DNA of 34,907 bases from Flavobacteriales bacterium UBA974 (GTDB lineage: Bacteria; Bacteroidota; Bacteroidia; Flavobacteriales_D; Sanyastnellaceae), in NCBI GenBank assembly GCA_002292405.1, contig DBBW01000005.1, positions 39,236-74,142 of the forward strand, read 5' to 3'. The position numbers and the translations under genes are program-made. Below, piece by piece: positions 6,522 to 16,151 of the stretch (its first letter is position 1; each line of letters starts with the position of its first letter). Under the pieces are notes generated by a model. The model saw only the letters and a program-made list of their open reading frames with translations. It ran no database searches and was not told the DNA's origin.

Positions 6522-8577
6522 TCATCACGTTTCCAGAGAAGGTAACGACTCCTTCAACACTTAGGTCTGTAGTTACATCCCCTGAGTATTCTAATGGATC
6601 TACCCCCGCGTAGTTTACAGAAAGCGTATAGTAATAAGTTCCACCTGGTAGATCTCCATTATTGTTATTTAATCCACGCCAACCTCCTTGGAAGTTGGAG
6701 TTGTAGTAAACCTGCGTTCCCCATCGATCATAAACAGCAAGCTTACTTCCTGGATATCCTTGCAGCCCCACAATCTCAAAAGTGTCATTTATACCAGCAC
6801 TACTTATGGGACCACCTGGAGTGAAAACGTTGAAGAATTCCAATTCACAAATTTCAACTGAAAGAGTGCTGTAGGTAATATTGCCACAACCGTCTACAAG
6901 TTGTACTTCGATAGCACCTACTCCACCTGATCCGGTATTGTACAGCCCATCATAAAGCCCTGTTATCTCATCGATATTATCTAGGAATGAAACAAGTACG
7001 GTGTCTAGAGAGGCTCCGACTATTGTAACCCAAACCATATTTCCATCAGGATCTTCAATCTCAGTCAGGATTTCACTAAACCCACCAGTTCCACCTTCTG
7101 TGGGGACGGTTGAGGTTTGGCCTAAGCAAATGGTTTCATCTTCACCTATGAAATCATCTAGAATTTCCCATGAAATAGTAGCCTCATTGACAGATTCACA
7201 AATGTCTGTAACAAGTACTGTGGCAGAACCTGGAGTGAAACCTGTGTTGTAAGTGAAGTCGTTGAGGGTGTCGTTTTCAGCGGTGTCCCACTGATAATAG
7301 AATGGGCCATATCCGCTCATAGGTTCGACGATGAGTTCAATATTTCCAGCTGCGTCTAGACAACCTACTGGAGCTGTGAAAAGGGTGATAGGTTCTGGAT
7401 CTAAGATTACAATCGTAGCACTCGAAATTATGGTATCTCCACAGTCGTTTATATATTCATACTCAACAGTAACCCATTCCGGATCTTCATTTACATTGTC
7501 GTTAATAACGCCAAGTGATACTTCTGCAACGCTTTGACCGGGTTCCATAATGACGATTGAGAATACTGAACTAAAATCTCCTCCCATTGTAGCCGTACCG
7601 TAAACATTTAAGTAAATGGTATCTGTTTCAGAATCATCAGGTCTTATTACTGTAAAGACAGCATCATTACACCCTTCCACAACGGTTGTGTCACCTAAGA
7701 ATATTTCAGCTCCTTCCAATGAGGCATCAGCAACAATGTCGATGGCATTTGATGAGAAACTACCCTCTTCAAGTACCACGAATGACTCAAGTGCATCGTC
7801 GGACCCATCTGCAATGGCAAGTTTAATGTGATAAGTTTCTCCACATTGTACCGAGGCAGATGCAGTAAAAGTCTGAGTATATCCATCTATACAGATGTTG
7901 TTGTTTGAAACATTGTCTATATAGTATTCGGGATTTGTAATATTATTGACCGAACTTATTGTAACCGGAAGGGTGGGGTCAGTCTCGGGTACTTCGGCAA
8001 TGTTTATTGCACCATCAGGGAATCCAACAGGAGATCCAAAAGGTCCAGAAATACCAGGTCCAGACAGGAAGAAGGCGAAAATGTCATTATAGGCAGAGTT
8101 TACCCACTCCAAATATTCGTCTGATCCAAAGACATAGTTAAACGAAATACTATCGCCACCTGCTTCGAAATCAAATTCCAGAATACACAAATCATTCACC
8201 GATGAAACTGAGAAAGTTTGTCCTATTAGTGGAGGAACAGAGTTAGCTACGTTAAGTAAATCGGCGTCAGTTCCTAATCCAAGACAACCTAAACATGCTT
8301 GCATGTCGTTGCACCCTGGGTCGCTTAAATGAGTTGCGTGATCGGTACTTAAAACCAGGCCTGAAGTAACAGAAAACAACCCTTCTCCGCCGGTCAAGTA
8401 TCCAAGTTGTTCCTCAGAACCAGTGTAGGTTATGTTTGTTGCTGTAACACCGTTTCCGATGAGAACTTCACTAACGTATTGTTCGATTGTGTATGGTTGT
8501 TCTACAAGTAGTTGGGAGGACGCGTTTGATGTAATAAATATCAAACATAAAAACAATAATTGTACAACAGTTTTCAT
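6511..8577 (-). CDS. Choice-of-anchor L domain surface protein with T9SS type B (gliding-associated) C-terminal domain
   Basis: From the ATG at 8577 the product has 688 residues. A signal peptide (MKTVVQLLFLCLIFITSNAS) is followed by the 'choice-of-anchor L' domain (about residues 20-280: LIGNGVTATNITYTGSEEQL, FSVTSGLVLSTDHA, FNYVFGSDEY), then a Calx-beta-like stretch (VFTVIRPDDSETDTIYLNVY ... EDPEWVTVEYEY), Ig/PKD-like segments, and a C-terminal gliding motility-associated domain (FNVFTPG, LAVYDRWGTQVYY, GGTYYYTLSV). The last is the type B T9SS sorting signal, so the protein is exported and fixed to the cell surface or released. Its role, perhaps adhesion, is inference. A TTG five codons upstream is less likely to be the start. 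A TATGTTTG box lies 20 nt before the ATG. Confidence 0.9.
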   Translation of the reverse strand: MKTVVQLLFLCLIFITSNASSQLLVEQPYTIEQYVSEVLIGNGVTATNITYTGSEEQLGYLTGGEGLFSVTSGLVLSTDHATHLSDPGCNDMQACLGCLGLGTDADLLNVANSVPPLIGQTFSVSSVNDLCILEFDFEAGGDSISFNYVFGSDEYLEWVNSAYNDIFAFFLSGPGISGPFGSPVGFPDGAINIAEVPETDPTLPVTISSVNNITNPEYYIDNVSNNNICIDGYTQTFTASASVQCGETYHIKLAIADGSDDALESFVVLEEGSFSSNAIDIVADASLEGAEIFLGDTTVVEGCNDAVFTVIRPDDSETDTIYLNVYGTATMGGDFSSVFSIVIMEPGQSVAEVSLGVINDNVNEDPEWVTVEYEYINDCGDTIISSATIVILDPEPITLFTAPVGCLDAAGNIELIVEPMSGYGPFYYQWDTAENDTLNDFTYNTGFTPGSATVLVTDICESVNEATISWEILDDFIGEDETICLGQTSTVPTEGGTGGFSEILTEIEDPDGNMVWVTIVGASLDTVLVSFLDNIDEITGLYDGLYNTGSGGVGAIEVQLVDGCGNITYSTLSVEICELEFFNVFTPGGPISSAGINDTFEIVGLQGYPGSKLAVYDRWGTQVYYNSNFQGGWRGLNNNNGDLPGGTYYYTLSVNYAGVDPLEYSGDVTTDLSVEGVVTFSGNVMIIR

Positions 8578-8597
8578 ATGAGCAGTTTTCAATTACT

Positions 8598-8605
8598 CAA
8601 ACATA
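8598..8605 (-). promoter_or_regulatory. Putative -7 promoter box (TATGTTTG) of the choice-of-anchor L gene
   Basis: On the minus strand TATGTTTG matches TAnnTTTG and ends 20 nt before the ATG at 8577, giving a short leader. No clear -33 TTG was found. Confidence 0.4.
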
Positions 8606-8637
8606 CAAAATTATAGGTAACCATAAGTTAAAGCACT

Positions 8638-8645
8638 TAGATTTG
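8638..8645 (+). promoter_or_regulatory. Putative -7 promoter box (TAGATTTG) of the ABC ATPase operon
   Basis: TAGATTTG matches TAnnTTTG and ends 5 nt before the ATG at 8651, so transcription would start at or next to the start codon. No clear TTG at -33. Confidence 0.4.
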
Positions 8646-8650
8646 CCTAT

Positions 8651-9322
8651 ATGACATCATCGATAATTCAGGCAACAAATCTTACGAAGCATTATACAGT
8701 TGGTAACACTAAAGTTCGTGCTTTAGATGGTTTAGATATTTCAATTGAGAAAGGTTCCTACATCGCTTTGATGGGCCCTTCAGGGTCTGGTAAATCTACT
8801 CTAATGAATATATTAGGTTGCTTAGATTCACCAACTTCTGGCGAATATTTTTTAAACTCAAACGATGTTAGTATACTTGATGATGACTCACTTGCATCAA
8901 TTCGCAACAAGGAAATAGGTTTTGTTTTCCAAACCTTTAATCTTTTGCCCCGATATACTGCTCTTGAGAATGTCGCACTACCTATGATTTATGCTGGTAT
9001 TCCTAAGGAAAAAAGGCTTGCGAGAGCAAAAGAGGTTTTAGAGCAAGTGGGTTTAGGAGATAGGTATACTCACACACCTAATGAACTTAGTGGAGGCCAA
9101 AGGCAGCGAGTTGCTGTCGCCCGTGCCTTAGTTATGAGACCATCCATCATCTTCGCTGACGAGCCAACAGGGAACCTAGACTCAAAAACTTCAGATGGTA
9201 TTATGCAACTACTTGATGAAATTCACAAAGCTGGCAATACAATTATTCTAGTTACACACGAAGAAGATATCGCCGCTCGAGCTGAAAAGATAATCCGCCT
9301 TCGAGACGGTAAACTTGAATAA
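8651..9322 (+). CDS. ABC transporter ATP-binding protein (LolD/MacB family)
   Basis: The 223-residue protein is a single nucleotide-binding domain. Walker A is GPSGSGKST (about 42-50), the Q-loop is [18 protein letters not shown], the ABC signature is [15 protein letters not shown], Walker B is [15 protein letters not shown], and the switch histidine is in LVTHEEDIA. The FNLLP and [10 protein letters not shown] forms are typical of the family containing LolD, MacB and FtsE, which power mechanotransmission permeases acting on lipoproteins, drugs or peptides. No permease gene is adjacent, so the partner is unknown. asnS follows 18 nt downstream on the same strand. The start at 8651 fits the family N-terminus ([14 protein letters not shown]). 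Confidence 0.9.
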   Translation: MTSSIIQATNLTKHYTVGNTKVRALDGLDISIEKGSYIALMGPSGSGKSTLMNILGCLDSPTSGEYFLNSNDVSILDDDSLASIRNKEIGFVFQTFNLLPRYTALENVALPMIYAGIPKEKRLARAKEVLEQVGLGDRYTHTPNELSGGQRQRVAVARALVMRPSIIFADEPTGNLDSKTSDGIMQLLDEIHKAGNTIILVTHEEDIAARAEKIIRLRDGKLE

Positions 9323-9326
9323 TACA

Positions 9327-9334
9327 TATCTTTG
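9327..9334 (+). promoter_or_regulatory. Putative -7 promoter box (TATCTTTG) of asnS
   Basis: TATCTTTG matches TAnnTTTG and ends 6 nt before the asnS ATG at 9341, in the short gap after the ABC ATPase gene. No obvious -33 TTG. Confidence 0.45.
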
Positions 9335-9340
9335 TAAGAC

Positions 9341-10771
9341 ATGGAAAGACTAAGAATTTCAAAGGTGCTAGAAATGGCACCTTCATCAAATAAGATTACT
9401 ATTTGTGGCTGGGTAAGGACTTTTAGAAACGATCGATTTTTAGCGGTTAATGACGGTTCTACGATTCACAATATTCAACTCGTTGTGCAAAGAGAAGATT
9501 TAAAGGAGTCTGTATTGAAGCAACTGAACACTGGGGCAGCTATTCGCGCTGTGGGAGTTTTAGTTGAAAGTCAGGGTGGAGGCCAGTCAGTTGAAATTCA
9601 AGTAGAGGAACTTGAAATTCTTGGTGGAGCTGATCCGGATGAATTCCCAATTCAAATGAAAAAGCATTCGCTAGAGTTTTTGAGGGAAAAAGCACACCTA
9701 AGATTTCGCACCAACACTTTTAGTGCGATTTTCCGCATCCGTCATCTTTTGCAATTTGCGGTCCATAAATTCTTCCACGATCAAGGTTTTTATCAACTTC
9801 ACACGCCCATCATTACCGGTTCGGATGCTGAAGGGGCTGGGGAGATGTTTAAAGTGACCACCCTCGATCTCGAGAGCCTTCCTAAATTGGAAGATGGTGG
9901 TACTGACTTCTCTCAGGACTTCTTCGGTAAACCCTCGAACTTAACGGTGAGCGGCCAACTCGAAGCAGAGTTAGCAGCAATGGCGCTTGGACAAGTATAT
10001 ACTTTTGGTCCCACATTTAGAGCAGAAAATTCAAATACATCTCGCCACTTAGCTGAGTTTTGGATGATAGAGCCCGAGATAGCATTTGCAGACCTTAAAG
10101 ATGATATGAAGCTTGCGGAGGATTGCCTCAAGTCTGTTTTAGGATATGTATTGGAGCATGGAAAAGACGATTTGGATTTCTTAGAAAACAGAGAAGTTCA
10201 ATCTGAAAAGCAACTCCCTCAAAAGGACAGACATGAGCTCCCATTAACAGAACGACTCAAGAATGTAGTTGAGTCGGCATTTGCTCACATGACGTACACT
10301 GAAGTGATCAATGCTCTTAGGAATTCTAAGCCGTTCAAGAAGAAGAAATTTAAATACCCATGCGAGTGGGGTGATGATCTTCATTCAGAGCACGAGCGTT
10401 GGTTAGTAGAGAAGCACATCGGAGGGCCGGTGATTGTAACTGATTATCCCGCTGAAATTAAAGCGTTTTATATGCGCCAAAACGACGATGGTAAAACCGT
10501 TGCTGCTATGGACGTTCTCCTCCCTGGGATTGGAGAGATTATTGGGGGATCTCAACGTGAGGAGAGATTGGACATTCTGAAGAAAAAATGCGCAGACTTC
10601 AATATTCCAGAGGATCATGTTTGGTGGTATTTAGAGACGAGAAAGTTTGGGTCGGCTAAACATTGTGGGTTTGGCATGGGCTTTGAAAGGCTTGTTATGT
10701 TCGCGACTGGGATGTCCAACATCCGAGACGTCATACCATTCCCAAGAACGCCACTTTCGGCAGAATTTTAA
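9341..10771 (+). CDS. asnS: Asparagine--tRNA ligase
   Basis: This class IIb aminoacyl-tRNA synthetase charges tRNA-Asn with asparagine in the cytoplasm. The 476 residues begin with the OB-fold anticodon-binding domain (ITICGWVRTFRNDRFLAVND), followed by the class II catalytic core. Motif 2 is FRAENSNTSRHLAEFWMIEPE and motif 3 is GFGMGFERLVMFATG followed by NIRDVIPFPR. The length and the 'HLAEFWMIEPE' form match AsnRS rather than AspRS, which normally has an insert. The ATG at 9341 lies 18 nt after the ABC ATPase gene and may have its own promoter box. rpoN follows 14 nt downstream. Confidence 0.97.
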   Translation: MERLRISKVLEMAPSSNKITICGWVRTFRNDRFLAVNDGSTIHNIQLVVQREDLKESVLKQLNTGAAIRAVGVLVESQGGGQSVEIQVEELEILGGADPDEFPIQMKKHSLEFLREKAHLRFRTNTFSAIFRIRHLLQFAVHKFFHDQGFYQLHTPIITGSDAEGAGEMFKVTTLDLESLPKLEDGGTDFSQDFFGKPSNLTVSGQLEAELAAMALGQVYTFGPTFRAENSNTSRHLAEFWMIEPEIAFADLKDDMKLAEDCLKSVLGYVLEHGKDDLDFLENREVQSEKQLPQKDRHELPLTERLKNVVESAFAHMTYTEVINALRNSKPFKKKKFKYPCEWGDDLHSEHERWLVEKHIGGPVIVTDYPAEIKAFYMRQNDDGKTVAAMDVLLPGIGEIIGGSQREERLDILKKKCADFNIPEDHVWWYLETRKFGSAKHCGFGMGFERLVMFATGMSNIRDVIPFPRTPLSAEF

Positions 10772-10785
10772 CCTTTTTAAAGCAC

Positions 10786-12252
10786 ATGTTCAAGCAATCA
10801 CTACAACAAAAGCAACTTCAAAGGCTATCGCCTCAGCAAATTCAGCTGATGAAGCTTTTGCAAGTGCCTACGGTGGAGCTTGAAGCAAGGATTAAGCAAG
10901 AGCTTGAGGCGAATCCAGCTTTGGAAGAAGGAGCAGAAGAGGAGGAAAGAGATGAGTTAGAGCAGGATGATCAAGATCAAAACGATTCTTTGGACGAGTT
11001 TGATTTTGACGAATATTTAGATGACGAAACGCCTGATTATAAGACGTCCGTCCGCAATCACGGTCAAGATGTGGAGGATAAAGATATTCCCCTTGGAGCT
11101 GGATCGACTTTTAGGGAGCTTTTGCTTGGTCAATTAAGTTTACATCAGCTGAATGAAAATCAGAAAATGCTAGGGGAGCATTTAATCGGTCAATTAGATG
11201 ATGCAGGATATTTGCGGCGAGATTTGGAGAGCATCGTAAATGACTTGGCTTTTACCCAAAACATTACGGTTCAAAGGGAAGAGTTAGAGGATGTCCTTTT
11301 AACAATCCAAACACTAGATCCTGCAGGCGTTGGAGCTAAAAGTTTAAGAGAGTGCTTACTCCTTCAAATAAGGCGTAAGCTAGAAATACTTAAGGATAAA
11401 GCTAATTTCTCCCGTCTTCAGAATTTAGTTTATGCTGAGGAGATATTAGAAGATCATTTCGAATCTTTTTCAAAAAAACATTACCCATCGATTACTTCTA
11501 AACTCAACATTTCAGATGACGACCTTAAAGAGGCTCTGTCTGAAATTAAAAAACTGAACCCCAAGCCTGGTGATTCAGGAGGAGAATCTGCGAGAACAGT
11601 AGCTCATGTTGTTTCAGATTTTATTCTTACTGTTAATAACGATGAGTTACAAGTTGTATTAAATCAAAGAAATGCCCCAGATTTAAGAATTAGCCCTTCA
11701 TATAAAGATATGATGCATACTTACGCAAGTGGTGCAAAAACTTCTAAATCTCAAAAAGAAGCTCTAACCTTTGTGAAACAAAAAATTGATGCTGCTAAGT
11801 GGTTTGTAGATGCAATTAAGCAGCGTCAACTCACACTAATGAAAACGATTAACACTATCGTAAATCACCAAGAGGAGTATTTTTTAAGCGGAGATGAAAC
11901 AGATCTTAAACCTATGATTTTGAAGGATATTGCTGAAAAGATAGAGATGGATATTAGCACAGTTTCAAGGGTCGCTAATAGTAAATATGTCCAAACTCCG
12001 TATGGCACATTTCTCCTAAAGACTTTTTTTTCTGAGAGTTTAACAACTGACAGTGGAGAAGACGTTAGCTCTCGTGAAGTGAAGAGCATTCTTAAGGACG
12101 CCATAGAAGAAGAGGACAAGTCAAAACCCTTGACGGATGAAAAGTTGGGAATTATATTAAATTCAAAAGGTTATCATATTGCTCGAAGGACAGTTGCGAA
12201 ATATCGAGAGCAAATGGGGTTGTCGGTAGCTAGGTTAAGAAAAGAATTATAG
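10786..12252 (+). CDS. rpoN: RNA polymerase sigma-54 factor
   Basis: The 488-residue protein shows the full sigma-54 layout. Region I is glutamine-rich (MFKQSLQQKQLQRLSPQQIQ ... LLQVPTVELEARIKQELEANP), region II is an acidic linker (about 45-100), and region III has the core-binding domain (LDPAGVGAKSLRECLLLQI) and the helix-turn-helix (LKDIAEKIEMDISTVSRVAN). The RpoN box, ARRTVAKYRE, is near the C-terminus and contacts the -24 element. It directs transcription from -24/-12 promoters with AAA+ activators; none is encoded in this window. It lies 14 nt after asnS and 4 nt before the PAP2-like gene. Confidence 0.97.
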   Translation: MFKQSLQQKQLQRLSPQQIQLMKLLQVPTVELEARIKQELEANPALEEGAEEEERDELEQDDQDQNDSLDEFDFDEYLDDETPDYKTSVRNHGQDVEDKDIPLGAGSTFRELLLGQLSLHQLNENQKMLGEHLIGQLDDAGYLRRDLESIVNDLAFTQNITVQREELEDVLLTIQTLDPAGVGAKSLRECLLLQIRRKLEILKDKANFSRLQNLVYAEEILEDHFESFSKKHYPSITSKLNISDDDLKEALSEIKKLNPKPGDSGGESARTVAHVVSDFILTVNNDELQVVLNQRNAPDLRISPSYKDMMHTYASGAKTSKSQKEALTFVKQKIDAAKWFVDAIKQRQLTLMKTINTIVNHQEEYFLSGDETDLKPMILKDIAEKIEMDISTVSRVANSKYVQTPYGTFLLKTFFSESLTTDSGEDVSSREVKSILKDAIEEEDKSKPLTDEKLGIILNSKGYHIARRTVAKYREQMGLSVARLRKEL

Positions 12253-12256
12253 GAAA

Positions 12257-12871
12257 ATGCAGGTTTTTGCTAAATTTATTTCCGCTATTTTTCATCCTTT
12301 TTTAATGCCTCTGTTTACAATATTTTTATTGAAGCATTTTGATGTTTATTTATCAAACCGCACAGATGTCTTTATATACCTAGCATTAATAATAGTGATT
12401 ACCACTCTCGCGACAGGTTTTTCGATTTTGCTTATGCGTAGAAGGGGGATGATTTCTGATTTAGATATCAGAAACAGGTCTGAAAGATTCACTCCATTTT
12501 TAGTTGTTCTTGGGTATTATGTGATGGCATATGTCCTCACCTTAGAACTCACGGGTATTGCGATTCCAGTTTTATATAGATCTCTTATGTTGGGGTTGAT
12601 TGTTTCGATACTTACGGGTTTAATTATTACAAAACGTTTCAAACTGAGTATGCATTTGTTAGCTATTGGGGGCGTACTGGCGGCTGTAATTTATGTTGGG
12701 GCAATAAATGCAACATCAGATTTAAGCTGGATCGCTCCGATAGTCATAGTATCTGGACTACTTGCTTGGAGTCGCTTAGAATTACAAGCCCACACACTAA
12801 AAGAAGTTTACGTGGGTTTTTCCGTTGGATTTGTATGTATGTTTAGTGTACTAATACTACAGATAGGATAA
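12257..12871 (+). CDS. PAP2-superfamily-like integral membrane protein
   Basis: The 204-residue protein has about six hydrophobic segments. Weak echoes of the PAP2 phosphatase motifs are visible: RSLMLGLIVSILTGLIITKRFKLSMHLLAIGG (a KxSMH replacing the usual SGH motif) and SRLELQAHTLKEVYVGFSVG (the SR...H...E/DVxxG motif). The first PAP2 motif, KxxxxxxRP, is not convincing; RNRSERFTPF could be a remnant. Homologues of this kind, beginning near HPFLMP, are common in Bacteroidetes. Catalytic activity is uncertain. It starts 4 nt after rpoN and is surely cotranscribed with it, which is presumably a conserved neighbourhood rather than a functional link. Confidence 0.6.
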   Translation: MQVFAKFISAIFHPFLMPLFTIFLLKHFDVYLSNRTDVFIYLALIIVITTLATGFSILLMRRRGMISDLDIRNRSERFTPFLVVLGYYVMAYVLTLELTGIAIPVLYRSLMLGLIVSILTGLIITKRFKLSMHLLAIGGVLAAVIYVGAINATSDLSWIAPIVIVSGLLAWSRLELQAHTLKEVYVGFSVGFVCMFSVLILQIG

Positions 12872-12889
12872 CTTTACACTTAATTTTGA

Positions 12890-13930
12890 ATGACGAGTTT
12901 AACTATTTTAGTCACAGGCGGAGCGGGGTACATAGGAACACACACAGCTGTAGCATTAGCTGAAGCTGGTTTTAGGGTTGTTCTGTTAGATAATTTTAGC
13001 AATTCAGAATTTTCTATGGTGCAAGCCTTAAGGTCAATGGTTGATCAAGAAGTGCCTTTTTACGAAGCAGACTGTAGGAATAAGAGTGACCTTCTAAGAG
13101 TCTTTAATACAGAAAAGGAAAAGGGACATCCGATTTCAGGAGTCATTCACTTTGCGGCATTAAAAGCTGTTGGAGAAAGTGTTGAAAAGCCAGAGTTGTA
13201 TAAGTCGAATAACATTGGGGGAACGGAATGCTTGTTAGAGATAATGAAGGAATTCGGTGTTCATAGTTTAGTGTTTTCATCTAGCTGTACTGTTTATGGA
13301 GAGCCAGAAAACATTCCTGTGGATGAACGATCTCCTTTCTTACCTTCTGAATCGACTTATGGATATACGAAACAAGCTTGCGAAAAATTAATTGAGAATC
13401 ACGCTGAAGAAAATGGTGAGTTTAGCTCAGCTTTGTTGAGATACTTCAACCCTATTGGAGCTCACCCATCAGCAATTATTGGTGAATCTCCAAGAGGAAT
13501 TCCGAATAATCTGATTCCCTTTTTATGTCAAGCTGTCGCGAAGTTGAGAGGTCCTCTAACAGTGTTTGGTACAGATTACCCAACGAAAGACGGGTCTTGT
13601 ATTAGAGATTATTTGCATGTTATGGACCTTGCCGAAGCACATGTTAAGGCAATTGGCTATTTATTCGAGATCGTCAAGGGCAAAGGCTGTAGGGCTTTTA
13701 ATTTAGGAACGGGCACTGGCGTTTCAGTTCTTGAGGTAATTGATGCTTTTGAGAGGGTAACCGGAGAGAAAGTCCCTTATACGCTTGGAGATAGGAGGGA
13801 AGGGGACGTTGTCGCTATTTGGGCTAATGCAGAAAGAGCTAAGGAGGAGTTGAAGTGGGAAACCAAGCGTTCCCTTGAGCAAGGTCTGAATGATTCTTGG
13901 AACTGGCAACAAAAACTTAGTGAGAATTAA
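12890..13930 (+). CDS. galE: UDP-glucose 4-epimerase
   Basis: This extended short-chain dehydrogenase interconverts UDP-glucose and UDP-galactose (or the N-acetyl forms), supplying precursors for surface polysaccharides. The 346 residues show the NAD-binding loop VTGGAGYIGTHTAVAL, DNFSNS after the second strand, FAALKAVGESVEKP, the catalytic serine stretch SSSCTVYGEP, YGYTKQACE with the YxxxK pair, RYFNPIGAHPS, and the C-terminal GDGSCIRDYLHV-type motif (DGSCIRDYLHVMDLAEAH). The ATG at 12890 is 18 nt after the PAP2-like gene. It ends 3 nt before the end of the convergent lpxA. Confidence 0.95.
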   Translation: MTSLTILVTGGAGYIGTHTAVALAEAGFRVVLLDNFSNSEFSMVQALRSMVDQEVPFYEADCRNKSDLLRVFNTEKEKGHPISGVIHFAALKAVGESVEKPELYKSNNIGGTECLLEIMKEFGVHSLVFSSSCTVYGEPENIPVDERSPFLPSESTYGYTKQACEKLIENHAEENGEFSSALLRYFNPIGAHPSAIIGESPRGIPNNLIPFLCQAVAKLRGPLTVFGTDYPTKDGSCIRDYLHVMDLAEAHVKAIGYLFEIVKGKGCRAFNLGTGTGVSVLEVIDAFERVTGEKVPYTLGDRREGDVVAIWANAERAKEELKWETKRSLEQGLNDSWNWQQKLSEN

Positions 13931-13933
13931 GGC

Positions 13934-14722
13934 TTATGAGAAAGGACCCCTGATAATCCCTTTGTCAGATTTTCTAATAAATCCAAGAACAAAATCCTTA
14001 ACATCACAGGTAGGAAATTCTGCTTCTGCGACATTTAAGGCCACACTCATACTTGCGTTTTGCACATATAAGGTTCTATAAATATCATCAATTCTTTGAA
14101 TTTTATCCTGAGTGAACCCCCTTCTCCTTAGGCCTATGGAGTTCACACCTATAAAGGATAGTGGCTCTCTTGCAGCTTTAATGTATGGAGGTATATTCTT
14201 TCGAATTAAGGACCCTCCAGCTACAAACGCATGTTCTCCAACATGCACGAATTGTTGAACCCCAACCATTCCTTCAATAATAACCCAGTCGTCAATTGTA
14301 ACGTGTCCAGCTACATTTACAGCGTTAGCTAGGACAACATGGTTTCCAACGAGTACATCGTGAGCGAGATGTACATATGCCATGATGAGGCAATCATCAC
14401 CTATAATTGTTTTATAACGATCTACAGTTGCTTTGTGTATCGTCACACATTCACGTATAATCGTTCGATCTCCAATTTCTACAGTTGTTTCTTCGTTGTC
14501 GAATTTTAAATCCTGAGGGTCAGCTCCAATAACAGCTCCTGGATATATTTTGCAATCTTTACCTATAGTGGTACTTGATAAAATTGTTGAATTTGGTCCA
14601 ACCCAAGTTCCACTACCGATTTTCACTCCCTCTCCCACATAGGCAAAAGGCTCAATCACAACTCCATCTTCTATACAAGCGTTTGGGTGAACAAAGGCCT
14701 GAGGGCTTATTATTGATGACAT
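13934..14722 (-). CDS. lpxA: Acyl-ACP--UDP-N-acetylglucosamine O-acyltransferase
   Basis: This enzyme performs the first step of lipid A synthesis, moving a hydroxyacyl chain from ACP to the 3-OH of UDP-GlcNAc. The 262-residue protein is a left-handed beta helix of hexapeptide repeats (IISPQAFVHPNACIEDGVVI and so on), interrupted by the LpxA loop GADPQDLKF. The expected catalytic histidine lies in AYVHLAHDVLVGNHVV, and the helical C-terminal domain carries NSIGLRRRGF. Its start lies 10 nt after lpxC/fabZ, so it is the last gene of the minus-strand lipid A operon. Confidence 0.96.
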   Translation of the reverse strand: MSSIISPQAFVHPNACIEDGVVIEPFAYVGEGVKIGSGTWVGPNSTILSSTTIGKDCKIYPGAVIGADPQDLKFDNEETTVEIGDRTIIRECVTIHKATVDRYKTIIGDDCLIMAYVHLAHDVLVGNHVVLANAVNVAGHVTIDDWVIIEGMVGVQQFVHVGEHAFVAGGSLIRKNIPPYIKAAREPLSFIGVNSIGLRRRGFTQDKIQRIDDIYRTLYVQNASMSVALNVAEAEFPTCDVKDFVLGFIRKSDKGIIRGPFS

Positions 14723-14732
14723 GGTTCAGAAA

Positions 14733-16151
14733 CTAATCGTTGGTTGGGTTTCTATCTTTAATTACCTGAGCTAATAAATTAGCCTGAGATACAAGCTTAC
14801 CTCGAACATATCCTTTTCCTTCCATATGAACTAAACCACGTCTGATTGGTGAAATTAATTTTAAATGAAAGACGATAGTGTCACCTGGTAAAACCTTTTG
14901 TTTAAACCTTACATCATCTAATTTCATAAAGTAAGTGGACCAGTACTCTGGTTCATCTACACTTGAGAGTGCGAATACACCGCCTACTTGAGCCATGGCT
15001 TCTATTTGAAGTACGCCTGGCATAACTGGGTTTTCTGGGAAATGACCTTGAAAAAAAGGTTCGTTCATAGTCACGTTCTTCAAACCGATAATGCTATCCT
15101 CAGTCATCTCAAGTATGCTGTCAACTAAAAGAAATGGATAGCGATGGGGGAGGAGTTTAGAAATTTGATTGATATCTAAAATTACCTCTCTATCGGTTCG
15201 CAAGTCAGGGGTGTCTTCAAATTCCTTGATCTTTAAATCAAGAATCTTTGCAAATTCAACATTTGCCGCATGTCCTGGTCTAGCGGTAAGGACATGTCCA
15301 TGTATATACCTTCCTGTCAAAGCAAGGTCTCCTATAATATCAAGAAGTTTGTGCCGCGCAGGTTCATTTGCGAATCTCAATTTACTTGTGCTCACTACCC
15401 CAGTCTCTCCCTCTACAACTCCTAACTCGTCTCTTCCTAAGGATTTTGCAATATCTTTAAGTTCTGCTTTTGAATATGGTTTTTCAGCTAAAACTACTGC
15501 GTTATCAACGTCACCACCTTTTATTAATCCTTTTTCAGCAAGGGATTTAACCTCCTTCATGAATACAAAGGTTCTACACGATGCTATTTCTTTTGAAAAT
15601 TTACTTAAGCTTTCAAGTCTTGCATGTTGAGTACTTAAAATAGGGCTGTTGTAGTCAACCATTACAGTCAACCTAAGCTCATCTTCCACAATTGGGACGA
15701 TAAGCATTTCGATACCTCGTTCTTTATCTATAAAGCTTATGTTTTTCCTGACTTTAAAAAACAACCTATCTTCTTCAAGTGCTTGAGTTCCGGCCTTTTC
15801 AATACCCTGAGTAAACATTTCGGAACTGCCATCAAGAATGGGAACTTCTACACCATCTAGTTGAATCAAAGCATTGTCAACACCTGAAGCATACAGTGCT
15901 GCAAGAATGTGCTCTGTTGTGTGGACTTCGACACCGTCTTGCCCAAGTGAAGTGCTTCTTAAAGTTGAGCAAACATTATTAGTGCAAGCGTCAATGATGG
16001 GCTGGCCCTCAAGATCTGTTCTTTGAAATTTATAACCATGATTCCCTTCAGCAGGCACGATGGTCATGGTACAAATCTCACCAGTATGCAAACCCACTCC
16101 ACTAAAGGAAATCGTACTCTTAAGAGTGTGTTGCTTATTTGATTGAATCAT
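14733..16151 (-). CDS. lpxC/fabZ: Bifunctional UDP-3-O-acyl-GlcNAc deacetylase / 3-hydroxyacyl-ACP dehydratase (LpxC-FabZ fusion)
   Basis: Residues 1 to about 310 are LpxC, the committed zinc-dependent deacetylase of lipid A synthesis: SGVGLHTGEICTM, EVHTTEHILAAL (first zinc His), GSSEMF, and the second zinc site around HKLLDIIGDLALTG with H...D. Residues from about 325 are FabZ, the dehydratase of fatty-acid elongation: ISKLLPHRYPFLLVD with the active-site His, and GHFPENPVMPGVLQIEAMAQ with the active-site Glu. The fusion is well known in Bacteroidetes and links the use of hydroxyacyl-ACP in the two pathways. The first 17 nt overlap the end of lpxD. No frameshift is seen at the junction. Confidence 0.96.
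   Translation of the reverse strand: MIQSNKQHTLKSTISFSGVGLHTGEICTMTIVPAEGNHGYKFQRTDLEGQPIIDACTNNVCSTLRSTSLGQDGVEVHTTEHILAALYASGVDNALIQLDGVEVPILDGSSEMFTQGIEKAGTQALEEDRLFFKVRKNISFIDKERGIEMLIVPIVEDELRLTVMVDYNSPILSTQHARLESLSKFSKEIASCRTFVFMKEVKSLAEKGLIKGGDVDNAVVLAEKPYSKAELKDIAKSLGRDELGVVEGETGVVSTSKLRFANEPARHKLLDIIGDLALTGRYIHGHVLTARPGHAANVEFAKILDLKIKEFEDTPDLRTDREVILDINQISKLLPHRYPFLLVDSILEMTEDSIIGLKNVTMNEPFFQGHFPENPVMPGVLQIEAMAQVGGVFALSSVDEPEYWSTYFMKLDDVRFKQKVLPGDTIVFHLKLISPIRRGLVHMEGKGYVRGKLVSQANLLAQVIKDRNPTND

Noticed and set aside
12881..12888. TAATTTTG just before galE as a promoter
   Set aside because: It ends 1 nt before the ATG, so transcription would start within the gene; no further upstream element was found.
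15169..15630. Plus-strand frame of 153 codons opposite lpxC
   Set aside because: Shadow of a well-recognised gene with no family resemblance.
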